Source: Craterostigma plantagineum (taxonomy: Eukaryota; Streptophyta; Magnoliopsida; Lamiales; Linderniaceae). Taken from it: a DNA stretch of 64,000 nt. Positions 1 to 12,160 of the stretch are shown piece after piece (the first letter of the stretch is position 1; every line of letters begins with the position of its first letter). Location of the stretch: the NCBI GenBank assembly GCA_027422505.1, contig JAPQWV010000682.1, positions 1-64,000 of the forward strand. Direction: 5' to 3'. The position numbers and the translations under genes were made by a program. The notes under the pieces were generated by a model. The model was not told the DNA's origin. It saw only the letters and a list, made by a program, of their open reading frames with translations, and searched no databases.

Positions 1-66
1 GGTAAGGGAAGATCTTACGGGCGTGGTTATGTTTGTCGGACAAGTGCTAATCCACTTGCTAATTAG
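1..66 (+). pseudogene. 3' end of a serpin copy, cut by the window edge
   Basis: Plus-strand bases 1-66 match the last codons of the serpin that ends on the minus strand at about 23,520. In the right arm these bases encode the typical serpin C-terminus (…[21 protein letters not shown], then stop). Here one T is missing in gcttaatcc, so the last codons shift frame. The piece shows that the serpin also lies in the left arm and continues upstream of the window. It converges on the NLR pseudogene, whose 3' end is about 350 bp away. Confidence 0.75.
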
Positions 67-416
67 TGGGCTGTTGTTGCTATGCTATCTTATGTTTTCC
101 TAATAAACAGATCATAAGTTAGGGCCTTGAGCTTTCTGTTGTATGAAGTACATATACCTTTTTGAATGGACAAAGTATGGAATAAACCTGCTCTTCATCG
201 TATTGCATATATGTGTTGCTTCGTTGACTCGTATATAAATCGACTGAAACATCAATCCTTACAACCTATGTCCGCCAAACAACGCGAAGCACCCAACTAG
301 TACCAATCACATATAACGTGTTCAAACTCACTAAGCCATATCATTACAGATAAGTACCATTTTATTACATAAAGTACAGGGCTATTACATCTAAAGCAGG
401 GTCACCTTCATAGTTA
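67..416. other. Convergent 3' intergenic region, serpin / NLR (left)
   Basis: This AT-rich 3'-flanking sequence separates the convergent serpin and NLR ends. The mirror region at 23,169-23,520 has an AATAAA-type signal at about 23,217 just after the NLR stop. No other feature was seen. Confidence 0.5.
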
Positions 417-2938
417 CTAATCAGTAAGCCAATCCAAGGTGAAACGCTCTTTGGAGACCTGACACAGGCCCGGCCTACACTGTTCCAAATCTTTCCAAAG
501 GAGATAAGCCTCTTCGTCGCAGACCACACGCCTCAAAGACTGCAAAAAACCCACAGAAACGGGCAAGCGTTTCAACAAAGGACAATCCCTCATATCGATT
601 TTCTCAAGGCTCACGCATCCCCCTATGTCCTCGGGCAGGCATCTGATGTTAACGCACTGTGAAATGTCAATATACTTCAGCCAAATTAGGTTTCTGATGC
701 TTAAGGGGAGGCTCTTGAGATTAGGACAGGACGACAATCTTAAACTCTGGAGAAAACTGATCCTGCCCAAATCAGAGGGTAGCTCTTGGAAGGTGTCGCA
801 GTTTGTGACGCTTAGGCTCTTGAGGGTGTGCATTTGGCATATTGTGGGGGGCAGTTCGGTCAAATTGATGCAGTGGTCTAATTTGAGTTCGGAGAGTGTT
901 GGGAAGAGATTGGGTAAGTTGACGTAGGCAGAGTTATCGGGGTTTCGTTATGTCGCAAAGGATGAGGGATATTTTTTCAGGTTCTTCAAGGGTGTTGTGA
1001 TGTTGGTAATAAGGGAACAGAAATCTTTTGAACCATAGGTTTCTGAGGTTAGTTAGGTTGCTGAAGGCTGAAGTGTTGTGCAGGACAGAACTCGAGGCGC
1101 TGGCGTTGATCAGTATCAGGTTTCTGAGGTAAGGCATGTTCTCGAGAAAAGGTGGTAAGAAGTAGTTCTTCGATGTGAAGTTTAGGACTACGACTTCGGC
1201 TTTTGGGAATTGCATTTGTACCCAATCCATCTCTGCCATTTCACCTGTGGACATTAGGTTTGCGTATGGTTACGGTAGATACAGATGGTCCATATGCATT
1301 TGTTCGCATGATATTTATGCTAAATTACCCCTAAATCACAACAACTTTCTGGTATGTATACCTGTATGAATTGAGATAACTCGAGCATCGAATGGCTTAT
1401 CAACGTTCCTCTCCCACTCTTTGAGACTCCCATCTTCTCTTCTAGGCATGAGCAGTCTCTTCCTGTGATTTACTCCGCCAACGTTACTTAAATGTATGGC
1501 AAGATCCCGCAAAACGTCGTGCTGATATGTTGAAATCTCATAGTAACTGATATATTTATCTCCAGCCCTGCAAAAAATGTATCAGTAAAACACCTCACGA
1601 CCATAAATAGTAGTAACCTCCCAAATTTATTTTCTTGTTTGAAAGCTCGACCAACACAGCAAAAGCATCATCTTCATCTATGTCATGGAGTTCGACCCAC
1701 ATGTTAACAAGTAAAGCGAGGGGGATCTTTTTGTCTTCGGGAAATGCACCAATATCCAAGAAGCATTCTCTGTCCCTCTCAGACAGATTGTCGATGCTCA
1801 TTTTCATGCGCTCCAGCAATTGAACTTCGTGCGATTCACAAAGAGGTTGTCCTCTGGATAATCTGTTCTTTGCACTCTTCCACAGCATCTCGGGTTGGCC
1901 CTTAAGCGACGACCCTATCACTTCTAGTGCAAGTGGAAGCCCTTTACATTCGTCCACAACCTATTATGAGACGAAAACAAGTGTTAAGCAAACAAAAAAT
2001 TGCTCCGAGGAAGAAAGGGTGAACAGATTAAGTGTTGTTACCTCCTTAACCAGATTCTTGTCTGCAATTACGGGAACCGAAGGTTGTCCAAAAGCAAAGT
2101 GACAGAACAGAGACATGGCTTCATCTTCAGTCAAAAGGTCCAATTCGTAGGAGTGATCAACTACAGATGGTGGGAGTTTTAACCGTGAAACTACTAGGAT
2201 TTTGCAACCTGTATTTTGATTAGTAACTGTTCTAGGACTGATTGAGTCCAAACGTCATCGAGAACTAGCAATGTCCTCGCAGAAGATGGCACTTGGTAAC
2301 TTAGGAGGTTCAATTGAGGGAAACTTTCGACATTAGGCCAGATGCTGTTCCCCGATAACATTCTCCAGATTTTCGACCTCAGCTGCTCGACGTTTGGGGA
2401 TTGAGATACGGTAATGAAGAAAACCCTCTCATTAAAATAACCTGAACAAAGCAATGATCAAACTTAGGAATCAACAATACATAGGCTTTCTAGAAACAAA
2501 GTTTAGATTGTTGTGTGTGTAATAACACAACCCTTAACATCTCGGTCTAAGCAAATCTCTCTAGCAAGAGTAGTCTTCCCACTCCCACCAATGTATTCCA
2601 ACAACCCCACAATCGTCAGCCAACAACAGCTTTTTCACCTTCAATTTCCCAATCTCCAAACCGCTGTTTGAATTCCCCAAAATAGCCTCATCACCACCCA
2701 ATACCCAGCCTCATTCCCTGCAAAATCACAACTTTCCACGTGGCCTATCTTCAAAGTCCCCAATTTCCACTCCAGCCTACGAATCGCTCCTCCATGCCAA
2801 ACCTCACATGGTGAACGTCCGCTAGAACGTGGACCTGCATGGGCCCCTTCATGAATTGGGACACTGTCTTTTCCAATTTCTCCATCTTCTTCGCGAGGCG
2901 CAAGTTTCTGTCACGTTCCATTTGGAGAAGAGAGGACC
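417..2938 (-). pseudogene. ADR1-like RPW8/CC(R)-NB-LRR helper NLR, broken, exon 1 missing (left copy)
   Basis: This is the mirror of the gene at 20,640-23,168. ADR1-type helper NLRs act downstream of sensor NLRs and form membrane calcium channels. Visible pieces, read on the minus strand, are the end of the RPW8 region (GPMQVHVLADVHH), NB-ARC motifs (kinase-2 LLVLDDVW, GLPLAL, RNBS-D CFLDIGAFPED, an MHD variant QHD) and C-terminal leucine-rich repeats ending LDWLTD. Three frame breaks are shared with the other arm: before the P-loop, after the ERF codons of the RPW8 end, and after ITKP. One G missing near 2,210 is private to this arm. Conversely, the last about 60 codons are open here but frameshifted in the right arm. 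The RPW8 N-terminal exon is absent, and a Copia LTR lies in its place upstream. Confidence 0.85.
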
Positions 2939-3178
2939 TGTCACAGTTCAATAAAATGAAAACGAATTCTCTCAAATTACCATGAAATTAGGAATCACAG
3001 CGATTTACACGATTTTGTTTGGAAAAAATCAAAAGGCTTCAGAAAAAAACTCATGTGAAATGGGGAGAGAACAATATTCAGTCATCAGCTACCAACATCA
3101 GCATGATGATGGTATCAAATATCAATCAGTGAGAAAACATACAAAAGCAGATAATCACGCCCCCAACGTATAAAGACC
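2939..3178. other. Remnant of NLR intron 1 (left)
   Basis: Sequence between the acceptor of NLR exon 2 (gacag/gtcctc on the minus strand) and the Copia LTR. It is AT-rich with no coding signal and is the mirror of 20,397-20,639. It is most simply the 3' part of intron 1, into which the Copia element was inserted or joined. Confidence 0.5.
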
Positions 3179-5072
3179 TGCGAAATGGACAGCTTAACGA
3201 AATTGAAAATGACAATGAGGATAGAATGGACACGAGAATTTACGTGGAAAACCCCTTTTTAACTTGGGGTAGAAAACCACGGGCGATGTAGAAATATTAT
3301 TACTAGGGTAAAAACAGGGATTACAACCTCTCAATCTATAAAGGAGAAATCGCTCACTATCTCTCTTTATAGTCGGAACAAATACCGAACAAATCCTCAA
3401 TTTTTCTCTACCCTCTATTCTTTCCTCTCTCTATTTTCTTTCTCTATTGGTTTTTGGTGTGTTTCTAATGAACATAGGCAAGCCTATTTATAGGCTAAAG
3501 CTCGGGCTTAATGACAAAAACAACTATGTCATTGCTTAGCTCACTAATCATTATAATATTAATATAACTAAATATATTATTATTACTAATGGGTAGGTGG
3601 GTGGATTAACCAACCCCCTTTTCCATCAATCTCCCACTTGAAGATTTGATTGAAGACCAATCAGATCTTCACACCATTCTTCTAGCTTGCCTTTGTATGT
3701 TACTTAGATTCCGCCATCCACAGGAGGAACGACACCATATAAACTTGTTCACAGGAATTGTCTTGGTCATGTAGTCTGTAGTCTGCCAGATTATCCGCAG
3801 TGTGAACCTTTTGCATGTCCACAGTCCCCGCTTCCACTTGTTCACGAACAAAGTGGTATTGAACCCAGATGTGTTTGGTTCTTGAATGATATGCTGGATT
3901 CCTTGCAAGATGCAACGCACTCTGACTATCACAATAGAGAACAATATTATCTTGTTTGTGGCCGAGTTCTTCCAGCAATATCTTCAACTATATTGCCTCT
4001 TTACTGGCTTGCGTAGCTGCAACGTATTCTGCTTTCGTTGTTGACGTTACAACAATGGACTGCAGTTTTGAAACCCAGCTTACAGCACCACCAGCAAGAC
4101 CGAACACATATCCGATTGTGGATCTGCTCTTATCAAGTTCACCTGCATAATCTGCATCAACAAAACCATGGACAGTAAAATCTGTACCTCCGTAACATAA
4201 GGCAAGATCATAGGTTTCCTTGATATATCTGAGAATCCTTTTAACAGCACTTCAGTGCTCCCGGTCAGGATTGGACATGTATCGGCTAACAACTCCCACT
4301 GCATGGGCAATGTCTTGTCTGGTGCAGATCATTGCTAACATTAGACTTCCTACCGCCGATGCATATGGCAGTCGAGACATCCTCTGGTCTTTATCAGTAG
4401 GACACATATCGGAGGATAGCTTGAAATTTACCGCAAGAGGGGTAGATATTGGCTTACTATCTTGCATGTTGAACCTCCGCAAAATTTTCTTCAAATAATT
4501 CTTTTGGGAAAGCCAAATCTTCTGCTTGCTTCTGTCTCGAGAAATTTGCACACCAAGGATTTTGTTTGCCAGCCCCAAGTCCTTCATTTCAAATTCACTG
4601 GCCAGTTGACTCTTTAAGTCCGCAATACGACCTTTGTTGGATCCTGCTACCGGCATATCATCGACGTACAACAACATGATGAAACCGTCCTCGCCAAATC
4701 TCTTGAAATACGCACAAGGATCTGAATATAGCCTGTTGTAGCCAAGACTCATTATGAAGGAGTCAAATCTCTTATACCAGCATCGAGGTGCTTGTTAGAG
4801 CCCGCAGAGGGATTTGATCAATTTGCAAACCATATCTTCTTTTCCTTGTTCCTCAAAACCTTCTGGTTGAAGCATATATATTTCTTCATCCAGGTCACCA
4901 TGGAGAAAAGCCGTTTTAACGTCCAGCTGCTCAAGATGCAAGTCGAATATAGCACATGACAAGACCACCCTAACTGTGGTAAGTCGAACCACCGGTGAGA
5001 AAATTTCGTTGAAGTCAATCCCTTCTTTCTGAGCATATCCCTTTACAACCAGTCTAGCACGGTATCGCTCTA
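3179..5072 (-). mobile_element. Truncated Ty1/Copia (Tork/TNT1-like) retrotransposon with 3' LTR (left copy)
   Basis: The 3' LTR is 3,179-3,628 (450 bp; TG…CA on the minus strand), preceded by a polypurine tract (caagtgggaga). Upstream on the minus strand are the reverse transcriptase ([12 protein letters not shown] and catalytic YVDD) and RNase H (YCDSQSALHLARNPAYHSRT) regions. Gag, protease, integrase and the 5' LTR are missing. Three stop codons interrupt pol; two replace expected Trp codons (TGA and TAG). All are shared with the other arm. The coding part ends abruptly against an F-box fragment at about 5,073. The element is dead. Confidence 0.9.
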
Positions 5073-5395
5073 CCTAGTAATGGGGTTGCATAGGTAGCGC
5101 TCGTCGGCCGAGGAGTTCATCTTTTTGAAGAAGAGCAAACCGTCGGCGGTGCCTTCTATTCTTACCCCGGAGCGCAGGCGGCGCTGTTTGATATCCAGTT
5201 CTACGACTCTCTTGTAGTGAAGGTTGTGGTCGTTTTCGGCCAAATCTTCTTGGAATTCGAAGATTTGGAAAAGGGTCGTCTCGGTGGAGTGGTGGACGAG
5301 CAGTCCCGGTCCCGGCGATGAGTTAGAGCCGTGGGCTCGGGCGAACTCCGCCGTTTCGATTAGGTTCAGCCACGATTTGCAGACTCATTTAATTG
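5073..5395 (-). pseudogene. F-box-associated domain gene fragment fused to Copia (left copy)
   Basis: Mirror of 18,190-18,507. In one minus-strand frame it resembles the plant F-box interaction domain, ending ADGLLFF…YLCNPITR, with an upstream stretch TETTLFQIFEF. No F-box or start codon is present. Its 3' side is joined directly to Copia reverse transcriptase, and its 5' side carries the 3' target duplication of the adjoining retroposon. It is a broken gene piece, not an expressed gene. Confidence 0.55.
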
Positions 5396-5404
5396 TGAAG
5401 ACTG

Positions 5405-6268
5405 TTTTGATTGTTATTCTTTTTTTTTTCTCGAAACGATAGCTTGTATTGATAAACAAAAGTACATGGACTAAATAGTCCAAAGGGTCTCTCCGGTGAC
5501 ATCAAATCCGGTAGAGAATAAAGGCTCACATAGGAGCACAAACACACCCAACAAAAATGAAAAAAGCCGACAGAAAACGAGAAAATCTCAAACTTGGACC
5601 AAAGAGCTATAGAACCTACCACAAACAAGGCTATTAAGCCGAATCCACAATACTCTACACTTTCTTTGTCCAACGATCGAGGTCCTCGCCTTCATCGGAA
5701 AGGGCTCCCACAAGGGGAGAAAGAGCTCCACTAAGGGAGAAAAGAGCTCCCGACCCAAAAGCCGGGAGAAATGAGCTCCACGTGGGAGACTCACGAGTGG
5801 ACGGTGGCGGGAAGCGAACTGTGGTGGGGTGAGGCAGCGGTGGAGGCGTCGCGGCAAAGGTGCGGACGCGGCGTGGCAGAGGGGCTACGTGGAGGCGGGG
5901 CGACGGAGGCGGCGCGACAGGAAGGTTGAGGCGGAAGTGGAGGTGGCGAGGCAGATCCGGCGAAGGCGGCGGAGGTGTCGAAGTGGAGCCGGCGAAGGCG
6001 GAGGTGACGGGGCGGAGCTGGTGGCGGCGGAGAAGACAGTGGAGATGGCGGAGGAGACAGCGGTGGCGACTGCCGGGAAGGCGTCGGCGGAGTGGCGGAG
6101 CAAAACCATTTTTTTTTAGATAGAAAGAAAACAAGGAAATGAAGAAAACAGAAATGAAAACAATGGAAGCTCCCCCACCTCCATTAATGGAGGTGGAGGA
6201 GGGGGGGGAGAGGAGTTGTGAAGGTGGCTGGCGGCTAGGGTTTGGGGGAGTATTTGATTGTTATTCTT
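5405..6268 (-). mobile_element. Hairpin-bearing non-LTR retroposon with 17-bp target duplication (left copy)
   Basis: Mirror of 17,313-18,175. The body is about 5,422-6,252, flanked by copies of ttttgattgttattctt; the inner copy here lacks one T. The element has a poly(A)-like 3' end, a GC- and proline-rich middle, and a perfect stem (cctccattaatggagg) near the 5' end. No reverse transcriptase is seen, so it is probably moved by LINE machinery. Confidence 0.75.
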
Positions 6269-7042
6269 GATAGGATGTTTAGGGTGGATTTCTTGTGGGA
6301 GGTTTGAGAACATTTTCTTTTTTCCCCAAGATTATCGAATATTATTTTCTAGATGAATTGAATGGATGCTCTCGCTTTTGCTTTTGTTGATTTATGCCAT
6401 CTTCAATCATTTCTAAATTTACAGTTTAAACAGTGCCATCAAACTCCAATCATCTCCTTATTTTCTTCTTATATAATATTTCTTCTCATTTAAGGATGCT
6501 GACAACCTATCTAAGTTGAAAAGCATCCTCTCATCGGACTAAGTAGTATTTAATAATAATATAATATAATATTAATGTAATAATTCTGGTTCTTGAACTC
6601 GGGTCTATGTTCGAACAATGGGCTGTAAAGGTGTATCATAGTGACCAATATTATGTGGCCCATTAAATTTCATTGGATTTCAATCAAACACATTATATCA
6701 TCCATTTCACTATTCTATACAAACTATATTTTCTTTGAAGAGTAATACAATGTCTTAAGCACGTATCAATTAATTCTTGCTGTACCAATGTTTGCATAGG
6801 TTAGTCACTAAAAAACATTACAAAAAATTGGAATAATACGTTATTCTGGGCTCTGGCGCATATTTATTGCCTAAGCTACGATGAGCCACCAAAGCTAAAA
6901 AGTAAATTTTATTGTTTATTTTTTGATTGACTGTTTTAGCTTTTATGAAGGTACGATTTACGAAAGTTTCCCATGCACATGTATATAGGTTGGCGATTTG
7001 AGCTATGAGCCTCTTATTTAATTAATTTTGCCGCATCTTTAA
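6269..7042. other. Unassigned AT-rich intergenic DNA (left)
   Basis: AT-rich sequence between the retroposon and the Mutator-like element, mirrored at about 16,541-17,312. No coding region, RNA gene or terminal repeat was recognised. Confidence 0.4.
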
Positions 7043-8872
7043 TTTATTATTGGATTAATTACGTGTCAGGCCCTGTTAACATTTTTAAATAGTGTTCAGG
7101 CCCCAATATTTTCAGTTAGTATTAAGGACATACTTTTCAAAATTCTGAGAGAAAAATATCCAAACTATGCGATATGACATATTTACCCCTAACATATGTA
7201 AAATTTACAAACATTTGCCATCGTCTTCTCCAACGAGCGAGCTAATCTTCAAACTCGATTTTCGCCTATAATCTCGACCTTCATGAGCGAGGAGGCCCAA
7301 CCCTGACCTTCATCGTAGTAGAGCTCGAAGGACGCCGTCCAAGAAGGAAAGTGGGTCGCTGCTGACGTGTTCGACGAAGAGGAGGTGGAATGAAAGTGAC
7401 GGCGGTGGCTGCTTCTCGGCGACACTTCTCAGCTGCTTATCTGCTTCTTGGCGGCCACAGACGCCGGAGCTGAACTTATTTTTTTCATTTTCCAAATTAC
7501 TTGCGACGTATGACACATCTCTTCTATTAAATAACAAATCTTCACACAAAAAATACCACATTCTACATTAGAAATAACGATTCATATATTGTTAATAACA
7601 CAGTCTGTGTACAACCAATGGATCATGAGAAAAAGAACGGAAATCACAAAAGACACTAAAAAAACAGATAAAAACTGCATAAATCACGTCGTTATGACTC
7701 AATAATGTAAAATATACCTCATTTTCTCATGGGTACCTCCAATTTATACCGATTAGTTGCAAGAAACGGATATTATGTTTTCCCTAAATCGTGTAAAAAA
7801 GAAATACTTACAACATAGCAAAAAATAACAAATGTCTTATTGTTAATAACAAAGGTTGACTTAGAAGTAACACGTCGATGAAAGGTAATAACGCCTTGTT
7901 TGTCGTAAATAACACATTCTGCATATAACCAATGGATCGGGAGAAAAAGAACGAAAATCACAAACGACACTGAAAAACAGATGAAAAGTGCATAAATCTC
8001 GTCGTTATTGACTCAATAAGGTAAAATAGACCTCAAATTTTCATGGGTACCTCGAATTTATACCGATTAGTTTCAAAAACCAAATATTATATTTTCCTAA
8101 ATCGTGTAAAAAGGAAATACTTATAACATAGCAAAAAATAACAAATGTCTTATGGTTAATAACAAATGTTGACTTAAAAGTAACACGTCGCTGAAAGGTA
8201 ATAACGTCTTGTTTGTCGTAAATAACACATTCTGTATACAACCAATGTATAATGAGAAAAGAACGAAAATCACAAAACGACGCTAAAAAACAGTTGAAAA
8301 CTGCATAAATCTCGTCGTTATTGACTCAATAATGTAAAATAGACCTCGATTTCTCATGGGTACCTCGAATTTATACCGATTCTTGCAATTTATTGAATCT
8401 AGATTCGATTTACCATATATTCTCGAATTTGCACCCTAATTAGACAAGCAAATTCTACCTCATGCGTCGTCAATATATAATGAATCCAACGTGACATGTC
8501 GAAATCGGTTGGATGGGGCAGTTGAATTTTTTGTGCTCGATTCAGTGGAAGAAAAATATTCTGTAACTGAGTAACACAATATTATTGAAAAATAACGTAT
8601 TTGTCCTAAAGTAGCAATATTATGTAACTGAGTAACATAATATTATGTGAAAATAACGTGACGTGTCTGTTTCATAAAATAACAATATATTGTAACTGAG
8701 TAACATAAAAAGGAGATTTTAGTAAGGGTACTTTCGTCAAATCATATTTTTTGGTCCTTCAGTCGAATTGTTACATAAAGTAGGTCCTTTAAACTTATTC
8801 ATTTTGTGTTATGGCCTGAACATAAAATTAAAAATTTACTAGGGCCTGATAGAAAATTCCCCCTTTATTATT
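7043..8872. mobile_element. Non-autonomous Mutator-like element (MULE) with 9-bp target duplication (left copy)
   Basis: The element is 7,052-8,863 (1,812 bp), flanked by tttattatt at 7,043-7,051 and 8,864-8,872. The ends are imperfect terminal inverted repeats: GGATTAATTACGTGTCAGG on one side and, on the opposite strand, GGGGGAATTTTCTATCAGG. Both continue with a CCCT and, further in, TGTTCAGGCC. A 9-bp duplication is typical of Mutator-like elements. No transposase is seen. The inside holds about 2.5 units of a 312-bp tandem repeat and a GC-rich block at about 7,310-7,480 that looks like captured gene sequence. Confidence 0.8.
7563..8385. repeat. 312-bp tandem repeat inside MULE (left copy)
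   Basis: Mirror of the array at 15,211-16,010. Each unit contains ggtacccatgag and several ttgttatt words and ends at cggtataaatt. Units differ by a few percent. Confidence 0.75.
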
Positions 8873-9187
8873 TTAGCTTCTTATCTGAATGGAGTTGAAT
8901 GGCAGCCCGCATTTATTTGGAGGCACTAAACTATCCGAAAATTTATAACTTAGATAAAGTATTATCTTCATAGAAAGGAATTTAGTTCGTACATAAGTAC
9001 ATATTAGAGAAGGGAGAAAAAAATATATTTGAAGAATAATTTTCCACGATAAGATTTCAAATTCATGAAAGTACAAGTATACAAATTAACATAATATAGG
9101 TTAAAGAAGGATGCCGATTTTCTTTCTAGTTTTTTTTAAATGCGAAGGAACTGTAGAGTAGATCGTAGAATGTAGATGTAAGAAAAA
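8873..9187. other. Spacer between the two MULEs (left)
   Basis: AT-rich sequence with one target-duplication copy at each end. A short open frame of 67 codons is present in both arms but shows no recognisable protein. Mirrored at about 14,397-14,711. Confidence 0.35.
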
Positions 9188-9247
9188 GGGCAAAATCGTT
9201 TCAGATCCTGTTACTATTTTAAAATTGATTTTAGGCCTGGTCAATTT

Positions 9248-10545
9248 TTGTTTCCGAAAACGATAGCTTAAATATCATAAACAAAAGTACACGAGCTAAA
9301 TAGCCCAATAGGTCTCTCCAATAATATCAACCTGGAAGAGAAACAAGGCTCACATGGAGCATCAAACACCAACGAAAACAAAAAAGGCGACAGAAAACTA
9401 AGATTCACTATCTAAAACATAGGGCTGTTAAAAATCGACCCGACCCGCCAATCCGACACGAACCGCACCCGAAAATAGCAGGCTTGGTTAGCATTTCGAC
9501 CTGTTTACGTAAATGGGTAAACCCCAACCCAACTCAATTATTAAGTGGGTTAGGTTAGGGTTCGTATTTCAACCTGAAATCAATCCGAAATCAACCCGCA
9601 ATCAACCCATTAACCTGAATAATATATATTAATAACTTATTATTCATATAAATAAATAAAAAGGATTAACCCTAATTCTTTTGTTAATTTAGATTTATAA
9701 TTCTGTCAATTTTGTTTTTCCTTTTCTCTTTTTTTAATTTTAAACGGGTTGGCTGGTTAGCGGGTTGGGTTAGGGTTAAAGCAGGTTGGGTTTGGGTTTG
9801 ATTTTTCAACCTGTTTAAGTAAACAGGTCAGGTCAGGGTGAAGTTTCAACCCGTTTATTAAACGGGTTGAACCCGAAGGTGACCCAACCCGACTTGTTAC
9901 CACCCCTACTAAAACACGAGAACTGGAGAACATATCACAAAAAAAAAGCTATTAAGCCTAATCCACGACACTCGTCATTTTGCTCGGACCATTGACAACG
10001 AATATTGCCTTATCGGAAAGGGCTCCACAGAGGGAGAAGGGGCTCCAACTAAGCGAGAAAGAGTTCCCGGCACGGAGGTCGAGAGCAAAGCTCCCAACCC
10101 AAAGATCGGGAGACACAAGGGGGTGACGACAGTCGGGGAACGGCGGGCGACAGCCGCAGGGCGTCAGCCGGCAGTGAGGCGGAGCGGAGCAGTGTGGGAG
10201 TTTGACTCGGCATCGACAGCCAATGGCCGCAGGCAGAAGACGGCGGTGGAACCTCAGTCGACCACGGCACCCCTCTCGGCGGAGACATCGTGCAAGCGGG
10301 AGGCGGAGGCAGGTGGACGGCACCGGTGGCGACAGGCGGTGATGGAGGTCGATTTTTTTTATATAATACGGACAGAACAAAAAAAAAAAACTTACAAACT
10401 AAAAGCTAATAAAGAAGAAGAGCTCCCACTACCTCCATTAATAGAGGAGGGGGGAGGAAAGAGTGGCGGCTGGTTCTTTTGGTTGGGAGGAATTGAATTT
10501 TAGAGAGAGAAGGTCTTCGTTGGGAGAGAGAGCGTTCATGCCCTG
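9248..10545 (-). mobile_element. Second retroposon of the hairpin family, split by a hAT element (left copy)
   Basis: Mirror of about 13,035-14,335. It has the same order as the 5,405-6,268 element: a 5' stem (cctccattaatagagg, with one mismatch here), a GC-rich Pro/Arg-coding-like middle, then the shared 3' tail (gagagacctattgggctat…). The hAT element at 9,420-9,908 separates its tail from its body. Confidence 0.65.
9412..9916. mobile_element. Non-autonomous hAT-type element with 8-bp target duplication (left copy)
   Basis: The element is 9,420-9,908, flanked by ctaaaaca at 9,412-9,419 and 9,909-9,916. Ends are TAGGGCTGTTAA and, on the other strand, TAGGGGTGGTAA. The body is rich in gggttgggtt/aaccctaaccc words. 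An 8-bp duplication and TAGGG termini fit hAT. No transposase is encoded. Confidence 0.8.
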
Positions 10546-10571
10546 TCAGTTTAAAGAATTAGTTTAAGGAC

Positions 10572-10755
10572 CCGATTCTGCAGTATCACTTTATTGTTCT
10601 GCATACCACTTCATTTTTTTACGGCGGAACAATGAAGTGGTACTGTAGAACAAATGAAGTAGTACTGCAGATCAATGAGTGGTACTACAGAATAATGAAG
10701 TGGTACTGAATAACAATAAGTGATACTGCAGAACAATGAAGTGATACTGCAGAAA
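10572..10755. repeat. About 21-bp minisatellite (left copy)
   Basis: About eight diverged units of gaacaatgaagtggtactgca. Mirrored at 12,827-13,003. It lies inside the second MULE next to its terminal repeat. Confidence 0.75.
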
Positions 10756-10833
10756 CCGAGTCCTTAAAACTAAATTTATATGGGTCTGAATCCGATTTTA
10801 AAACTTAAATGGGACCTGAAACGTAATATACCC

Positions 10834-11414
10834 AAGAAAAAGTTACCAAAATAATAGTAAGAAGAATAATCATTAAAGATCTTAGCTCTGATTTCGTGCA
10901 TGGGTGTAACAGAAGAATTATTCCATTGTGGGCTACATAAAAGCCTGAAAAGCTCCAAACTCTATTTATTGCTTACACATCTCAACTTTAAATTATGTAT
11001 GTAGTGTAAACAAGGGCAAACTCAACTCGAAAATTCATTATTAGGCTCTAAGTCAAATTTACAGATCGAACTTTAAAATTTAAATAAATTAACTAATAAA
11101 ATTATTCAAGCTCACGAACTGTTACGACTAAGCTCAAAATGAACAGTGTATAATGCAAATTGTGGTGATTTTTACTTGGGTGGAAAGAATAGACATTATA
11201 TATAGAGATAGTAGTTATATATGCGCAGGCATAGAGGGCAAGCATGGTCAAAGTGCCCGTCTTGTTATAATTGTTTGTCCTAAATTAGAAAATGCATGCA
11301 TATCATTACAAGTGACAGCTGTCACAGTATCGATTAATCTTAGCTTACAATTTGGTGTCGTGTCTAGAAAAATGTCCACTACTAATTGATTGTACGTAAT
11401 AGTTAGCTTTAAAA
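10834..11414. other. Innermost part of left palindrome arm
   Basis: AT-rich sequence mirrored at 12,161-12,743. A perfect 14-bp palindrome (gtgacagctgtcac) lies near 11,312 and 12,246. No gene was recognised. Confidence 0.4.
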
Positions 11415-12160
11415 TCTGCAAAGCAATAAAAATCGGTCCGTTTTTCCAGGCGTGTGATGAGTAGGAGAGAGAAAAACCTGCTAAAATAGAGAAAAACCTT
11501 TAAATAGAGGTTTTTTGCATTGTGCGGTGTGGTAGGTTTTTTGAGAGGTTTAGTAGAATAAACCTGAGTTTTTGGATGTGCGTGCCAGTTTTAAATAATT
11601 ATAAAAGATATGAAAAATAGATATGAAATAAAATTAATATATAAATAATACATTATGTGATGTGATGGGTTTTTTAATACTATCCTATATTAATATTTGT
11701 TTGTATTTATTAAATTTTTTATTTTTACGAATAAAATTTTAATGTGCAAACATGTTTATTTCTTTATATTTCAAATAAAAAATAATATTTTTATTATGTA
11801 ATGAATTTTTATTAAAATATAAAAAATTAAATATTATGAAAATAAATTATAAATTATTTTGAAATTAGATAAATAAAATTAGTTAATTAAAATAAAATAA
11901 ATGAAATTTAAAGAGCCCAAAAAAACCTAGTTTTGTTTTGTGGTTGGGGAGGAATTTTGTTTGAAAGTAGAGGTTTTTAATTTTTGAGTGGCGCTGACGT
12001 GGCACCACAAAAAACCTACCTTTTTTGGTTAGCATGAGAATGCCTAATAGGTCGGGTTTTTGATTAAGTACGTGTGCAAATGTGTTGACATTAGTGGATT
12101 ACATTTTATACTTAGTATCTTTGTATTACAATTTGCTAAAGTGCCATAGATTAGATTTAA
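11415..12160. other. Single-copy spacer at the centre of palindrome A
   Basis: These 746 bp have no inverted partner in the window. They are AT-rich with scattered aaaaacct/aggtttttt words on opposite strands (for example near 11,475, 11,510, 11,965 and 12,010), so they may contain a MITE-like foldback element, but clear termini were not found. The spacer makes a simple hairpin-read artefact less likely than for a spacer-free palindrome. Confidence 0.6.

Larger units (their letters stand above)
9188..10833. mobile_element. Second MULE-like element, composite (left copy)
   Basis: Mirror of 12,744-14,396. The ends read GGGCAAAATCGTTTCAGATCC and, on the other strand, GGGTATATTACGTTTCAGGTC, each continuing with ttttaaaat and ending ttagg/ttcag plus CC. 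Flanks are agaaaaa-type 9-bp near-repeats. It contains a retroposon copy, a hAT element (9,420-9,908) and a minisatellite (about 10,572-10,752). Confidence 0.65.
1..11414. repeat. Left arm of giant inverted repeat A
   Basis: This segment reappears as its reverse complement at about 12,161-23,584. Base 1 pairs with about 23,584, and pairing ends where the shared string gttagctttaaa gives way to unrelated sequence at 11,414 and 12,161. Every embedded transposon and its target-site duplication is present in both arms, so the duplication is younger than those insertions. Differences are scattered substitutions and one-base indels. The outer end is cut by the window, so the true arm is longer. Confidence 0.95.

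Noticed and set aside
5829..6123. Arg-rich open frames opposite the retroposon
   Set aside because: Composition shadows of the GC-rich repeat; no conservation beyond the repeat itself.
11153..11389. Short gene near the palindrome centre (also 12,270-12,473)
   Set aside because: The two arms do not keep the same frame, and no protein similarity is apparent.
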